Shown piece by piece: positions 38,141 through 51,583 of a DNA stretch of 64,000 bases. Every line of letters begins with the position of its first letter. Within the stretch, counting starts at the first letter, position 1. Position numbers and translations under genes: made by a program. The notes under the pieces were generated by a model that saw only the letters and a list, made by a program, of their open reading frames with translations, made no database searches and was not told the DNA's origin. The DNA comes from Eumeta japonica (taxonomy: Eukaryota > Arthropoda > Insecta > Lepidoptera > Psychidae): contig BGZK01000097.1 in assembly GCA_005406025.1 (NCBI GenBank), positions 62,001-126,000 of the forward strand, read 5' to 3'.

Positions 38141-41100
38141 AATACATACATATATAAACTTTTGAACCATATGTATTTTCTGACTCAGCTCGTCGAGAGT
38201 TAAGGCGGAAAATGAGGATGAGGACAAATACAATTGTTACATTTTTAAGAAATCTACTAAAAACTAATTTTCTCCGTTAGTCCGAGTGTCTGTTTGTCAG
38301 CTCATAGCTCAAGTACCACCGGTCCCACTTATGTGATTGTTTTAGTAGGATTGAAGTATGTTATCTGACCAGTTTTTGGTGTACGTTGGCTTTTGCCCGC
38401 GGTTTCGCTTCCGTTTGCCATACAATAGATTTCTATGCAGTTTACCAGCAACGTCGAAGAAAAGGTAAAATTCAACCTGAACATGGGACTCGAATTGCAG
38501 GTAAGACCGGGACCGGGAGCAAAGAGCGGAATTGAGACCGTTTCACAGTAAAATAATTTAGAGATTGTAACGTTTTCGGTGTGAGAGCGTACTCTCCTTT
38601 GTTACGATTTGATCGCAATCAGAAATTAGATCAAGGCTAAAATATTAATCGAAGCCAAAAACGAGACCAGAATCGAAAGTGGGATTGAGATAGGAATTGC
38701 GCTCGACAACGTGATCGCCAGATATTAAAGGCGAAGTATTACATACTTTTTCTAATATAAATAAGACAACAAAACATGAATTTTTCATATAACTATTTGA
38801 TTTTGGGAATAACCGAGTCGTTTTTTATTCTGCATTCATCACTTCTTATTAGCAACGACTTAGAGAATTTATATTTGACAAAAATGATTACCAGAATGGT
38901 GCATTTTGACACTGGCCTTTTTAACACGCTTTTATTTATATGTGAACTAGCTAGCGGAGCACTAGCTTATTTTATGTGTATTTTATATGTTTGCAGCGTT
39001 TTTCGTAACAAAAATCCAATTGATGTGATTTAATGTTTGTTTTTGTAACGAAAATTAATGTCGAATGCCCAATAAATTAAATAGAAGCGTATCTTTTAAA
39101 GTCGGAGACGTGCATTATTGATTAGATTTTAATGGTTTAAATATACATATGTGATAATTCTTCATGTATGTCATCAGATAGTCAAAGGATACATACGTAA
39201 AAGCCACAAAATACAGTGATAAATGTTAATTACGTAACGAGCTGTAACTCAGATGAACATATATAGCATCTGACGTGAACATTTATAATGCGCGCATGTG
39301 CGATACTGTCTTATTCAATAGCTCTATCTGTTCACTCTCCTTTGCTTCACTTCTGTGGCGTCAGAATCTATAGATCTCTATCTCTATACTTTTCTTTACT
39401 TTAAATCTTTTTCCTCTCTTAAGTTACGAAACTCTCAACACTTATCGATTATCTAATCGCCGCCTAAGAAGTTGCACTTAAAAAAATAATAATTACAAGA
39501 AATATCAGTCATGATAATATATAACCATAAATTATCAAAGATAATGTATAAGCTTTTGAATATGAAGTATTTTTTATATTAAACTTCTTAAAGTAGTATG
39601 AAACCTTACCACCGATACGCAGTGAAACAACGTAAACGGCTTAAGACTTCGAGAGCTTCAAATTTAAAGTAAACAAAACATATAAGAATGCCTGACACGT
39701 ATGAAGCTACACGCATTGATATTGCGTGACAAATAGGTACACTCGCGAATACTAATCGCTGTACAATTGTGTCGTAAAAAAAGCGAAAAGATACGATTTA
39801 GACAAAAAAAACGTATTGACCATACATTATTATGTATGTGTCGTAGACGTCTTCAGCGTTAGTTGCTAATGAGAACTGTACACATATGAGAAAACAACAG
39901 TCAAATTTTCCTAGCGGTCATTGTATTTACATCTCTCGGCGTTCAGACTATTTCGAACGTGTTTTACGCAAAAGCAAGAGGCCCATTTCGTTACAGCCCA
40001 CTGCGATTTTGTTATGCTTCATTTTAAGATATTTTATGTTGTCTTGAATAATTGATTTCAATTTGAGTCTTTTTTTTTTAAGAAATACGGAGAAAACACT
40101 TACTTTAAGGTTTTATTCACAAAATTTTCACAGAATGACTTGTATGACGATTTCTTTGATCACCAACACAAAAATGCATCTTCAATATCATAAATGTGAT
40201 ACGAGTACAAATTTTGTAAACCGTTTTATAAAAAGTGCACACACTTCTCTGCATTTTTTTTAATTTTGGGTTGTTTCTTGCACTGAATGAGCCCTTATTC
40301 TTCTTTGTCGACGAGATAAGACACTTAATGTGTATACTCATAAAAAAGGGATATATTCATGAATCATGATGTCAGAAGCAACTGCGAATGAGAATTCATT
40401 ATACAAAGTATGTTGACTAAAAAGTAGATAAATAGCTAACCTCCACTCTGAAGATGAACTTTGACCTTTTCACATCTTTTTACTTCTGATATCGTAAAAA
40501 TTCTATATAGTTCGCCTAGAACACCTATAACATTGGCTTCTTTCAGTTAGCGAATTCATAAAATGTTATGAAATAAAACACTTCAAAACAGATTTTATGT
40601 TAGCACCACCTTACACGTGGGGCATCCTCATTTCCAATGGTGGACGTGCAACAGTCGAAACGAATGGATTGTGCATGCGCATGACAAATAAGCAACGTAC
40701 TTGAAGTATTTACATTTTTGTGACGTAGTTCCTAAATGCTATTTGCGATAGGAGTCGACTGCTAGAAATCATAACATAAAGAAAACAAGCGATAAATAAC
40801 GAAAGAGCGTTACGCCCCTCCGTGCGACTGTCCCATTCTCTTTGTGTCTTACTCTCTCTCGAACTATCCCTCTCTCTGTCTGTCTTGAAATTTATTATTT
40901 AGATTTTTTTAAAGTATTTTTATTATAATGTACTATATTGTATCTAATTATTAGTAAATGAATGTTTTACCTGAAATATTAAATCGAATTCTATAATATA
41001 TATATATATATTTTTAATATGTAATAAGACTTTTATTTCTGTAACTTAAAAAAATATATTAATTATAATTATATCACCATTCCTTCACTTTGAATTGTCT

Positions 41101-43517
41101 TTTGGAATATATAGTGAAAAGAATTTCGTTCCAACCAGATAGGCGTACCACGACGGCTCTAGTTTTTTAATTTAATCTATTACCTATTTACAATAGTATA
41201 AGTAAATAATAAAAAAAAACTTATTTACGCATGCGTCATCCGACACGTCTGTCTTAACGTGAGTAATAAGTGATATCACGAGAACTAGCAAACGTCAACT
41301 TTTCAGTCTGACGAGTGTGCTTTAGAGATTTAGCATAAAATTAGCTAGAGAACGTTAAATCGTTAAGTGCCTAATGATGATTTCCTTGTCGCGTCAGGGT
41401 CGTCAATAATCAGAGTTCACTTAGCGATACGGTAGACGAATGCACAAAGTATTTTATTACAAGTTTAAACAATCAAATGGGCATTTTTATTACAATCGTC
41501 GGACGTAAATTAAATATAGCGATTTAGAACTATAAACCAACAAAGATATGACTAATGTATTTTTGTTAATAATGTGTTAAATATTCTTAAATTAAAACAT
41601 TGATATTCATATGATTTTACAAGAATTGATACGAATTGATTGCATTAATTTATCATTAGTGTTTATTTTCGAACTTTAAACATCGGCATTAAGTTATGTG
41701 GAATTGTTTTCGAATTATTGATTTATGCCAAGTTTTTGATAACTGTATTTTTTTATTTAAATTAAACATTACAACGAACGTAATGGGCAGTTGAAAGCTT
41801 GTACATTTTAACACAATATGCCTATCTATAGTTTTTCATTTAAAAAATAAATATTTTGTTGATATTTTTCATTAAAAGTAGCAAACCTTACAAATGATAT
41901 ACAAAAAAAATTCGATGTATCATATTTTACGTCATTTCTTACAATTCAGTGTATACCTTCCATGGCATTATTTCTCGTACGTATTGAGATGGGCCAGTGT
42001 AGTCCTTGATTTTACATCCCGAGTATAATCGAGTCTCGTCATAGTTAATCATATTAACGCCTCTTACAGATTTCATGCACCTATTTACAGTTCGGGGTAA
42101 TTACATATTTTTATAAACTAATGTATTTCTCACTTTTATTGTGATATATTTTTTTTTTGTTTCCGGATTATTAAGAGGCACCTGAAAAATTGCAGCTTAC
42201 TTCAATAACCGAAGCCGGTTCAATGCATATTTGCGAAATTTGTAGCAGTTAGAACCACAATAAATTCCAGTGTGGCATTGTATGATTTATATTAAGGATT
42301 AATTAATAAATGGAATTAGAAACTTATCTATTTGTATTAACTATACCATAGCAACCTACGCTTATGCAAGATAGATTTCCAAAAAAAGAATGTAAATGGA
42401 TATTACGCAAATGGTATAATAGTTTATTATAACACAATAAAATTTTTAATATAAAATATAGCATACGTTGAAGGATGTGTTCTAATTTTTGTGTTTTTAT
42501 ATTATTAGTTACTAGACATCGAAAACAATATCAAAACAACTTGCATTTGAAGCTATTGCGAATGGTGTATATTAAATGATTCGTATACATATTAAACGTT
42601 AGCCGTTTAACTTTTAAGTTATTAAATTTTTGATAAAGACTGATTAATATTCAATAAATCGATATGTAAGACTCTATCCCTTATGATATTTTTAAATGAA
42701 AAAAAACGGATTCGTGACGCCAGTTCGATACTAAGTCACATGTCACAAATAAGCAGTTGTGTGGGAAACTTCAATGGCCCAGTTCAGTGACGTTTATTGT
42801 AGCACCTTGGAACTCCACTCCTGTGGAATCAATTAAGCTTTTCATGTGGTGTTACCGTTGTGGCAGTTCTAGGGCCACGGGTTGGCAACTGACACTAAAG
42901 TTGGTCACTTTCCTTCCGCACAAATTTCTACATCCGCATTGAGCTTTCGTGACTAGGTATGGATTTGAAGTGACTGTTATAAAGATGTAGAATGTATAAC
43001 TTATGCTTTATTTCTTGAATTACTAGATTTTTTTTTTTCAGAATGCCATTGTACTACTTTTAGTGTACGATGTACGTGGAAATGCTTTTCTACAAAAATA
43101 TGCAATATTATAGATATTAAATAATGCATAGGTTGTTACACAGACAACCACACGATTAGATTAACTATATTGAAATGCATACTCGACTCGTGTTATGATA
43201 AGTGACTCAAAAAGTATTATTACAATTTTAGCTAAAAGAAAATTTATTTAGTAAGAATTGTACTTAATTTATTACAGTTTTTAATCCATATATATTTCTA
43301 TTATTTTTTTTTTTGATTAATTTACAAAGCCTCTGAATTTTAAATTACTGATGTACCAAGGAAAATTATAGCTGTATTCATAGTTGGAGCAATTAATTCT
43401 TTTGATGTTACATTATGTTTTGATTTATCCTGTAGTAATAAATTTGATATTCATCTAATTCTGTATTTGTAGGAAAATCAATTTTTTGATCATTCTAAAT
43501 TATGAATTTTATTGCAG
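38141..43517. other. Intron 3, last part: no gene supported
   Basis: AT-rich. Degenerate GACCGGGACCGGGAGC / GGGATTGAGATAGGAATTG stretches occur at 38490-38720. A (TA)n run lies near 40998-41011. Short frames at 38776-39033, 40063-40341 and 42757-42942 have no family features. Confidence 0.45.
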
Positions 43518-43632
43518 TCGTTGTGGTGTGTGCCAACCCTGGCACCATCAGAGAGCTGATGCTGGCTGCCGACGAGCTGAACATGGTGTCTTCAGGAGAA
43601 TATGTGTTCTTCAATATAGAGCTATTTTCAAA
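43518..43632 (+). CDS. Receptor exon 4: VVVCANPGTIRELM segment
   Basis: Acceptor TTATTGCAG|TC and donor AA|GTAAGT. It completes codon 420 (I) and encodes residues 421-457: VVVCANPGTIRELMLAADE, then LNMVSSGEYVFFNIELFS. Two bases of codon 458 are carried to exon 5. The pattern matches the VIYICSS...R.LML.A and GEYVFF.ID.F blocks of the family. C424 is the expected partner of C372. The exon lies at the end of the 16.5-kb intron 3. A computed start at the upstream ATG (43486) would give a frame-shifted short product, so the spliced reading is preferred. Confidence 0.92.
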
Positions 43633-44499
43633 GTAAGTCAAAGAATAAAAACTCCTAGTGGATATAGATAGAATTTATTTATAAATATAACTTATACGTA
43701 TATTTTTCGTGAAATGCAATAATAAAATTTTTATGTTTACTTATCTATATTAATAATACTATTTACACATAGGACGTGACAATATGATTACAGGCGTACA
43801 GAGACTATGTAGTTATGCTTTATTGCAAAATCAATACATTTAAAACAACGCCATTAAACTATTTATATTTTTTAAATATATGCTTTAAAACACCATAAGC
43901 ATTTACGACTTCTATAGATTATGGCAGAGTAAAGTCGAAATTTTCCTCAGGGTCCATGATAAAATGAAAATTCGATTACAATGTTGCACTCTATTAAGAG
44001 AAACAACTTCAAGCGACTGTAATCGGTAAAGTACTGGACGCAATGAGACAAACAACTTCGTCATTTCTCTAATTTATGCGTAAATAGCCAGACTTATTTT
44101 ACTTTTGTAATAAAAATACTTTTAATTTATACCTTGTGTTTACATATTAACATATATTGGGTAAAAAGGTTTTGCGTATTTCATGTAAAGAGTCAGCTTT
44201 TATAATATTTTATGTACATTAAGGTATAATATGTATATACTGTAGAGCTTTTCTTGTTTTTATTCTACTCGACGAGAGGTAGGTCTCTTAAGAAGACCAA
44301 AGATTCTAGTATTCGAAATTAAAGAGAATATTCCTTCTAGATCGATATGTTTATTAACCAGTTCTTCAAACTTTCCTTCTATTATCTCTATACTTTTACT
44401 TATCAACTTATTATAACAATTCACTCTTTATTACTATAAAACTTGTAAACTCGGGCATCAGCCCTCGTCCCCTTTCTCTGTACTTCTCTCTAGTTCTAC
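43633..44499. other. Intron 4, first part: no feature
   Basis: AT-rich intronic sequence without recognisable content. Confidence 0.5.
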
Positions 44500-44610
44500 T
44501 CAATTGTTATGCGCGAGCTCGGATTCGAATGTTTTATTCTAATTTGAAATTGAACGCGAACCCGCGAACCTTCATATGCAAGCAGGGAGGTCGGATACCC
44601 CCTATGTCAC
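44500..44610 (-). repeat. tRNA-derived SINE-like sequence abutting mariner
   Basis: On the - strand, GGGGTATCCGACCTCCCTGC, TTGCATATGAAGG and CGCGGGTTCGCGTTC look like the anticodon-to-B-box part of a tRNA-derived SINE. It begins where the mariner transposase frame should end, so it may have replaced or displaced the transposon's 3' end. Confidence 0.35.
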
Positions 44611-45858
44611 CTACTACTACAATACTTTTTTGTTCAACAACTTCTTTCCATTTTGTAGGTAATAATATAATCTCATTGCTGTAGAAAATCTGGGACTTCT
44701 GATCAAAACACTGCGACAAGTAGTTTTGACAGTCCTCTCTTGATTTTATATTAACTTACCACAATCTAAAGAATTTTGAAGAGATCGAAACGGGTGAAAA
44801 TCTGAGGGTGCAAGGTTAGAGCTATATGGTGAATACATTAACACTTTCCAACAAAACTCTCTCAATATTTACTGAGTGGCTAAAGATGTGTGTAGTCTGT
44901 CGTTACCATGGTGAAAAACCACTTCCTTTCTGTTGATCAATTCTGGTCGTTTTTCTCTACTTTTAATTGAGTTTCATCACCTGTTGTCAGTAGAGATCCG
45001 AATTCATGTTTTTTTCCCGATTGTAAAAGCTCATAATGAATAATACCTTTTCAATCCCACCATACAGTAGCATCAACTTATTGCGAGTTAATCCGGGTTT
45101 TGACTATAGTCTATGGAGGTTGCTTGCCTTTTGACCGTTATCTCTTTCGCACGTTTTTGTCGTAGGTAATTTAAGTAGGCAAGTCATTTTTCTTCACCAG
45201 TGATCAATATTTTCAAAAGCGGTTCGGTTCTATTACGTTTCAATAGAGAATGGTAAATGAATGCACGATTCATTAGATTTCCTTCGGTGAGCTCGTGTGG
45301 GATCCAAGTACCAAGCTTTATTGTATATCCAGTTTTTTTATTTCAAACGGGTCAAAACTTTTTTTTGGTCAATCCCTAGTTCTTCAGCTATATCGAGGAA
45401 ACTAACATCGATGTTGCTCTACTTTTTCCAAAATGGCATCGACTTCATCCGTAACATCAACCAAAACGAAGTTCAACTATGACATTAAAATTACCGGACT
45501 GAAAATGCTTGAACCGGTTTTGTGCACTCTTACTCACACTACATTAGGTCCATATCATCACAAATTTTTTTCGAGGCTTGTGTTGTATTTTTTACTTTTT
45601 TGTTATAAAATAGAATAATATATAACATAAAATTACAAAATTTTTCAAATTTCTATGTTAGTTTCACTCACTTTGATGGACAAAAAAACAATAAAAAAAT
45701 AGCGAGACTTCGTTTATAATTTTTATTTTTCATTTCTTGAAATGTCATCTATTTAATGGTACCAAATCTAGCTTGATACAAACAACGTCATAGCCAAAGA
45801 GGTTTTACTGCAACATTTTTACTTACGAAATACAAAAAACTTTTTCTCCAACCTAATA
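44611..45858 (-). mobile_element. Mariner transposon, 5' end intact, transposase decayed
   Basis: The - strand starts with TTAGGTTGGAGAAAAAGTTTT (45856 downward), a mariner-type terminal inverted repeat next to TA. Frame-joined pieces follow in mariner order: TDEVDAILEKVEQHR, DIAEELGIDQKKVLT, then LITGEEK with the first catalytic acidic position read as E. Next come PGLTRNKLMLC.WWDWKGII, HYELLQSGKNMNSDLYCQQL, VVFHHGNDRLHTSLAT and SNLAPSDFHLF, and the end FDQKSQIFYSNEIILLPTKW. Many stops and frameshifts show it is dead. The 3' terminal repeat was not found. It lies antisense in intron 4. Confidence 0.85.
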
Positions 45859-47658
45859 AAACAAAATAAAATTATAACTCAACTCTTATAAAATCTAAAC
45901 CTGTCATAATTAGTTTATTAAATTACTAATCGTAATGAGTTAAATAAAGCTAACATAACAAAATTATCAGTTACACTTTTAAATCTATTTTACGTAATAA
46001 ATTGATATATATAAAGGTTTCTTTAAAATTTATCTGATAGTAATTAGGAAATGTTAATAATGAATTAATACCCCTTGTTTTCTCTGATTTACAATAAAAG
46101 GTGACTTAAAAATATTTCTAATATTAGTAAAGTTATAATTACAATACCTAGGTATAGCTTTACAGAAAAAATATCGATTATGATTTGTAACAAAAAATGA
46201 ATACTCGATGGTAGCACAATCGAGCGCCTATAAGTACATATATTGATATGTAAATCTAAATGTAATAGCTTAATAGAAGTTGTTCAATTAGTGATGAAAT
46301 ACAATACCTCCATTTATGAGAAGAGAATAATTTGAGAGTTGAACTCGCGCGCAGAAGGTTTCGTAGGCATCAAAGTTTTTACGAAATTAAACAGCGTTTT
46401 ACGTATTAAACTTTGTGTAAAGTTCAAATAACATATAAATTACTGTTTTAATTTAATTAAGTACCAAAACAGAGAAAGAAAGATTAAAAAGATATTTATA
46501 AATTGTATAAAATAAAAGGTCTTTTCTAAAACTCTGTATATGTGTTCATTTTGGACCACCCAAATTATTTCATTAAAATAATCAAATCATTTTCAACAGA
46601 TAACACTGGATAAACGAAATCCCACATTTTATGATGTTGTTTTTAATTACCTCTAATCCGAACTAGAAATTTCAACATTTTGTTAAATAATTACACAAAC
46701 TACTTGAGCTATATTTTTAAGCTCTTTTCTTGCTGGACGCTAATCAAATTTATTTTTTTTCTTACTACGTTTTTAATTTTTATTTCTGCTAATAAAAGTA
46801 CATATCAAATAATATACCACATATTCGTGATCTGTAGGAATACAACCCATTAATTATCCTTTTAACTAAAAAAAAGTACTAACTGCCGTAATGTCTACCT
46901 TAAACACTAGATAAAAAAGTCCCCAGCTTTTTTGCAGCAGACTGAGTAATTAAAGCACTATTTCTTTTTATAAAAGATTTAAACAAAACTAAAATATTTT
47001 CGTTGGTAGCCACAACAAACAATGAAAAGAAAAGGCCCGAAAGCGAACAGACACACCAGATAGAATATAATATACCATGTATATCTCAGAAGAAGGTATT
47101 TTATAAGATTTTATCTATCTTTACCTGTGGAACCCTAAAACCAAATTACTGGTTTTAAACCTGAACTTTTATAGATAACATTTACCGTCCGTCGTTTCAC
47201 CGAAACAGGTGTAACAAAATGCTCCTTTTGGAGGGATGAGACGGTTAATAGATATCTTTTACGTGACTTTTAGAACTTATTGGAGGTAAAATTGAAAGAA
47301 AAAGAAATAGACGTTTATTTTTTGCTGTGGATTTTATATTCCATAATTAATTGAACTATCAGCCTACTGAAATAAAAAAAAAATAGGATAGACAGGTTTT
47401 ATCGTAGGTTACTCTTATCGTGGACGTTCAAAAAAATTCAATGCAATATTTGTTTGTATAGATCCTTTCTCGGATCGATATCACAATCCGATAAAACACT
47501 GAGCTGATACCGGTTTGAGGGTTAAGGTGAGAATGTGAATGGACCGTCGTGATTTGAAGATAGTAATTACAACAATCACAAATAGATAACGGATCATACA
47601 GAGATACAACTTCAAAAATTTTTTTATAAGTGGTTTGATCGTTCGGGAATCGAACTTA
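45859..47658. other. Intron 4: no feature
   Basis: AT-rich, no coding region. GTTCGGGAATCGAAC at 47641-47655 looks like a B box on the - strand (GTTCGATTCCC) and may belong to another tRNA-derived scrap. Confidence 0.4.
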
Positions 47659-48040
47659 TAGTCTAGTGCCCACACAAGTTCAAAAAGGTTTTAATTTTTG
47701 AAATACTCCTAAAAATATTAGCTATAGCTCATTGGACTCGGAATGACGTCTAAAAATATGTAATAATTTTTTTTATTACACATAAGAGATTGAAAAATTT
47801 ATAAACAGATTAAAATAAAAAAAGCATTTCATTTTTCGCTAATAACTCAAAAACTAAATGCAATAACCAAAATCTAAAAAAAATGTTCTTAAAAATGAGA
47901 AAATTTACAATAAAAAGGTTCTATAATATTTCCAAGACAACAAAATTGTGAAAAATATCGAGTCATTCCGAGTCCAATGAGCTCATATTTTTAGGATCTA
48001 CTTCAAGTATTAACACTTTTTGAAATTGTGAAGAAGGCTA
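47659..48040. mobile_element. MITE A: CTCATTGGACTCGGAATGAC family
   Basis: The left end contains TCCTAAAAATATTAGC and GCTCATTGGACTCGGAATGACG. The right end carries the inverse (GTCATTCCGAGTCCAATGAGC, ATATTTTTAGGATC). It is about 380 bases with no coding capacity. The ends are shared with MITE B, 420 bases downstream. Confidence 0.8.
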
Positions 48041-48460
48041 TAAAACAGAACAAAACCGACGAGATGAGATGAAAGAATAAAACTGCTTTTGCACAAAGAG
48101 ATTTTAATTAAGAACACCTGTTTTATTAGTATTTTTGAAACCAATTGTGATTCACATGTAGTTATAAAAGTACATCAAAGGAAATTATTGTTTTTTCCTT
48201 TATTATGATCAGAAGCAATAATTTGTAATTTGAGTTACCATTAACTAGATATACAATTATATAAACCTACAGTGCCGAAAAATATATAAACAATTATAAA
48301 ATTTAGACTTAAAAGTGAAGACAAAAACAGAAAAAATTGTACATGACAAAAATATAAAATAGAAACACAGTAATCAACTGAAACAGGAGATACAAGCACA
48401 GTAAACAGATTAAACAAAAGATTACAATAAACAATCATTTCCAGCTAATAACATTACATA

Positions 48461-49439
48461 TAGTCTAGTCGACAAGTTGAAAATAGTGTTAATTCGTGAT
48501 AAGCGTCCTAAAAATATGTGCGATAGCACATTGAATTCGGAATGACGTCCAGAAAAATGTATTTCAAGGATTTCACTGCACTATAATAATTGCTAAAGTC
48601 TATTTTTTCATAAACCATTTATTAACAAATGCCATAAAAAAATTTTTGACGTTGGTTAATGCCTCTATAAAAGGCATAAACAGCTATAACTCACCATATG
48701 CATAAAAAAAATTAATAACATCATTGAGGATTTTCATTTTTTGTTAATTTAAAAAAATGTAATAATTTTTGTTAATTTAAACAAAATACACAAATTTAAG
48801 ATACTTTCATAACGTTGTCTTGTTAAGTACACATATGAGAAGAGCTCCAAGAAGTCTAAAATTTATAGGTCAATTATTTAAACTTTTATGTCGTCATTTC
48901 TAAAAATAAAAGTCCACAAAAACTTAGTTGAAAATTATGCAACTTTTTGAAAAACAAACAAAAACCTTTTTTTCAAACGGGATTTTATTCCTTGAAGCGT
49001 TCTGATGACACCATAGTTTCTTTAAAATTTTAATATTGATATGTAATTCTATAAGAAAATATATTTTATGTAATAAACTCTGTTGAGCGGTAGCGCGGCC
49101 ATGCTGTATCGGCAGCGCGGGGCCCGATTTTCAGCACTAAATTAAAATTATAAATAATAGAAGTAGAGTTCCGGGAGCCGGGACTCTTTTTTTAGGAAAT
49201 TTTCTCCTTTTATTAGTTTTTTTTTACTTTTCTTAAATGTTATAATTTTTAAGAAATTGCCAAAAAACAAAATACTTTTTTTAAATTTTGATCTGTTATA
49301 AACTCTTACAATTTTTATCGTGCAGTAAAATCCTTCGAATACATTTTCTAGACGTCATTCCGAATCCAATGAGCTAGCGCAAATATTTTTAGGACCTTTA
49401 TCAACAATTAACACGACTTTTAACTTGTCGACTAGACTA
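48461..49439. mobile_element. MITE B: longer relative of MITE A
   Basis: The termini are TAGTCTAGTCGACAAGTT and its exact inverse AACTTGTCGACTAGACTA. The inverted repeats run for roughly 140 bases, through TCCTAAAAATAT, CATTG.ATTCGGAATGACGT and AAGGATTT.ACTGCAC. The interior is AT-rich except for a GC-rich patch at about 49080-49130 (GAGCGGTAGCGCGGCC, GGCAGCGCGGGGCCCG). No transposase frame is present. Confidence 0.85.
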
Positions 49440-49699
49440 ATAACGTACCCAATATTAATTGTTTAAAATTATTTAATGTATTGCTTAATAGGTCTACTTC
49501 TGAAAATCACGTTATAAGAGTCAAGAGAGCGATATAAATACTTATTACGAGTAATATTTTTTTTAGGAAGTCGTAGCTTAAAGATATCGTTCTTTGTGTT
49601 CTTACGTTAGAGGCGGTCGAGAAGACTTGAGCCAGAGATAAAGGGTATTTTAGCGAGCAATGGAGAGTAGTCAATGTTGATATTTAGAATTTTGTGAAG

Positions 49700-50290
49700 T
49701 CAAGACATACCAAATAGAGTTTGGCGTTTTTTTAAGGATGTCACATTATGGGGAAGAAGATTATCTTCATTGTAAATTTGTGGTTCTTTTGTATGATATC
49801 TACAATTTAATATTTTAATAAACATCTCTTGGGCTCTTTCAATATATTTTACATAACAATTGTAAGTAGGGCTCCGGGCTATACTACAAAAAACTAATAT
49901 AGATCTAAGGCAAGAAAAACATAAAAATTTTAGAATTATTTCTTTTCTTAATAGTCTCTTTAGTCTGTTTATAAACCCTAGATTTTTAAAAGCTCTTTGC
50001 ACTGTTAAATCTATATGACGATCGAGGAAACTTTTTCGTCCATCAATATTCCTAAATCCAAAATTCTGTTGACTCATTTTAAAGGATAGTTGCTTAAATT
50101 ATAATGAAATTTTATTGTTTTCGTTTTGCGTGTAAAGCTGACGACGTGTAATTTGTGAACAATGAGAAAAAGTTGGTTGCGAGCATGGTATTCTTTAAGA
50201 GCCTCCGAATCGGATTGGATCTTTATATAGTAATAATTGTTTTAAACATTTTAGTATCATCTACATTTCGCGAGTATCTTTTTTTGTAAA
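49700..50290 (-). mobile_element. CR1/Jockey-like reverse transcriptase relic
   Basis: The - strand shows VDDTKMFK (decayed YADD catalytic motif, about 50250), then LHVVSFTRKTKTIKFHYNLS and, in the 125-codon open part, the DRHIDLTVQRAFKNLGFINR block and YIERAQEMFIKILNCRYH. These follow the RT active site, the K.H...FTR..., the HID.....A...LGFI.R and the IE..Q..F...L blocks of CR1/Jockey elements. Stops and frameshifts separate the pieces. Antisense in intron 4. Confidence 0.75.
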
Positions 50291-50309
50291 ATAATTGATA
50301 TCGTTTATG

Positions 50310-50398
50310 CACACACGCACGCACACACACTCACACACACACACCCACACACACACACCCACACACACACACCCTACACACACACACACATATATATA
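50310..50398. repeat. (CA)n microsatellite
   Basis: CA repeats interrupted by CCC and TC, followed by a short TA run. Confidence 0.95.
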
Positions 50399-51435
50399 GA
50401 AAAAGAAGGATGCCTAAGTGTGAACCTTGGGACATTTCAGAATATCACATTATAAAAGTGCTAAGTTCTAATTAATTTAATTTACATTATATTATTATCT
50501 CCATATTATAAAATGGATTTTTGGAGAGTGAAATCGATGAATAGTTTTAAGAGAGTTTTAATGAGTTTTATATTGGTTTTCCAAACGATTTATGATTCTC
50601 GTAATGACACTGAAAATTGAGTTGGTCTAGACGGTCTCATAGTAAACTCAGCATTCGCCTTTTCATCTTATAATGAAAATTAGTCTCAAAAATTTTAATA
50701 GCAAAATTAAGTTCGTCAGATGTTACTAAAAACCTAATGTGAAATAATCATATGCAAAAGTTTATTATACATATGAACTCAAAACGAAATGATTTTTTTT
50801 TATATATCAAGAGAATTGTAACATATAACACAATTGACAATAGTACCTTTATGAACTTAAATATGTATAATGATTATTTAGTGTGACGCCAATAGTGTGG
50901 CGAAATGGGGATGAACCATCAAAATGAACTGTGTTCCGTCACAAAAATAGAGAAGAAAGTGTTTATAGAAGTAAAATAGAGAAGATAGTTGAAGTACTTA
51001 AAGAATAACGCAATCAGATATTTTATAAAGTTGTAGGGAAGATTACTCAAATTCTCCGTATTGCATTATATGACTTTGTACGGAGCCTGTTTGTCTATTC
51101 GTATGTCATAAAATATTTTTCTTAATATTGTCATACGTAAAATGTACTTTAAATCGGAAAATTATGATGATAACCGAAAAATCTATGCATAGTTGAAAAT
51201 TTTGTTGCATGAAATTTAACCTAAATTCGTGACAAAATTATCATTGAGTCGTGAGTGTTCATCTGCGGTCTTCATCATTGATTCCATTTTACCAAATGAT
51301 GCTTTATGAAAGCGAACGCATGAATTGTTATAGACAATACCCGAATTGCTATACGTATTACAAGACCTGATTAAGGTCCATTCAGTATCATTTCCTACTG
51401 TTTTTTTTTGGTTTATACTAGCATGTTTTTTGCAG
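50399..51435. other. Intron 4, last part: no feature
   Basis: Nothing recognisable apart from the shadow frame overlapping exon 5. Confidence 0.5.
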
Positions 51436-51583
51436 CTTAGCATCAACATCGTCACGAGAACCTTGGAAGGTAGAAGGCGACACTGAAGAGAGAAACGAAC
51501 GTGCAAAGAGGGCCTACAGCGCAGTGCTCACGGTTTCTTGTCCAGCTCCCGAAAATCAAGAATACTTGGATTTCTCCGATAAG
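51436..51583 (+). CDS. Receptor exon 5: PW.....EERNERAKRAY segment
   Basis: Acceptor TTTTTTGCAG|C and donor AAG|GTTGTA. It completes codon 458 (N) and encodes residues 459-507: LASTSSREPWKVEGDTEERN, then ERAKRAYSAVLTVSCPAPEN and QEYLDFSDK. The REPW block, the acidic/basic helix ending in A..AY.AV, and the P.N.EYL.F stretch follow natriuretic-peptide receptors closely. C493 is an extra cysteine outside the two expected disulfides. The donor GTTGTA is canonical only in its GT and is weaker than those of exons 1 to 4. The opposite-strand open frame at 51216-51506 overlaps this exon and is a shadow. Confidence 0.9.

Noticed and set aside
45297..45618. Two short + strand frames
   Set aside because: They are antisense shadows of the decayed mariner transposase.
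51216..51506. 96-codon - strand frame
   Set aside because: It overlaps exon 5 on the opposite strand and has no family features.
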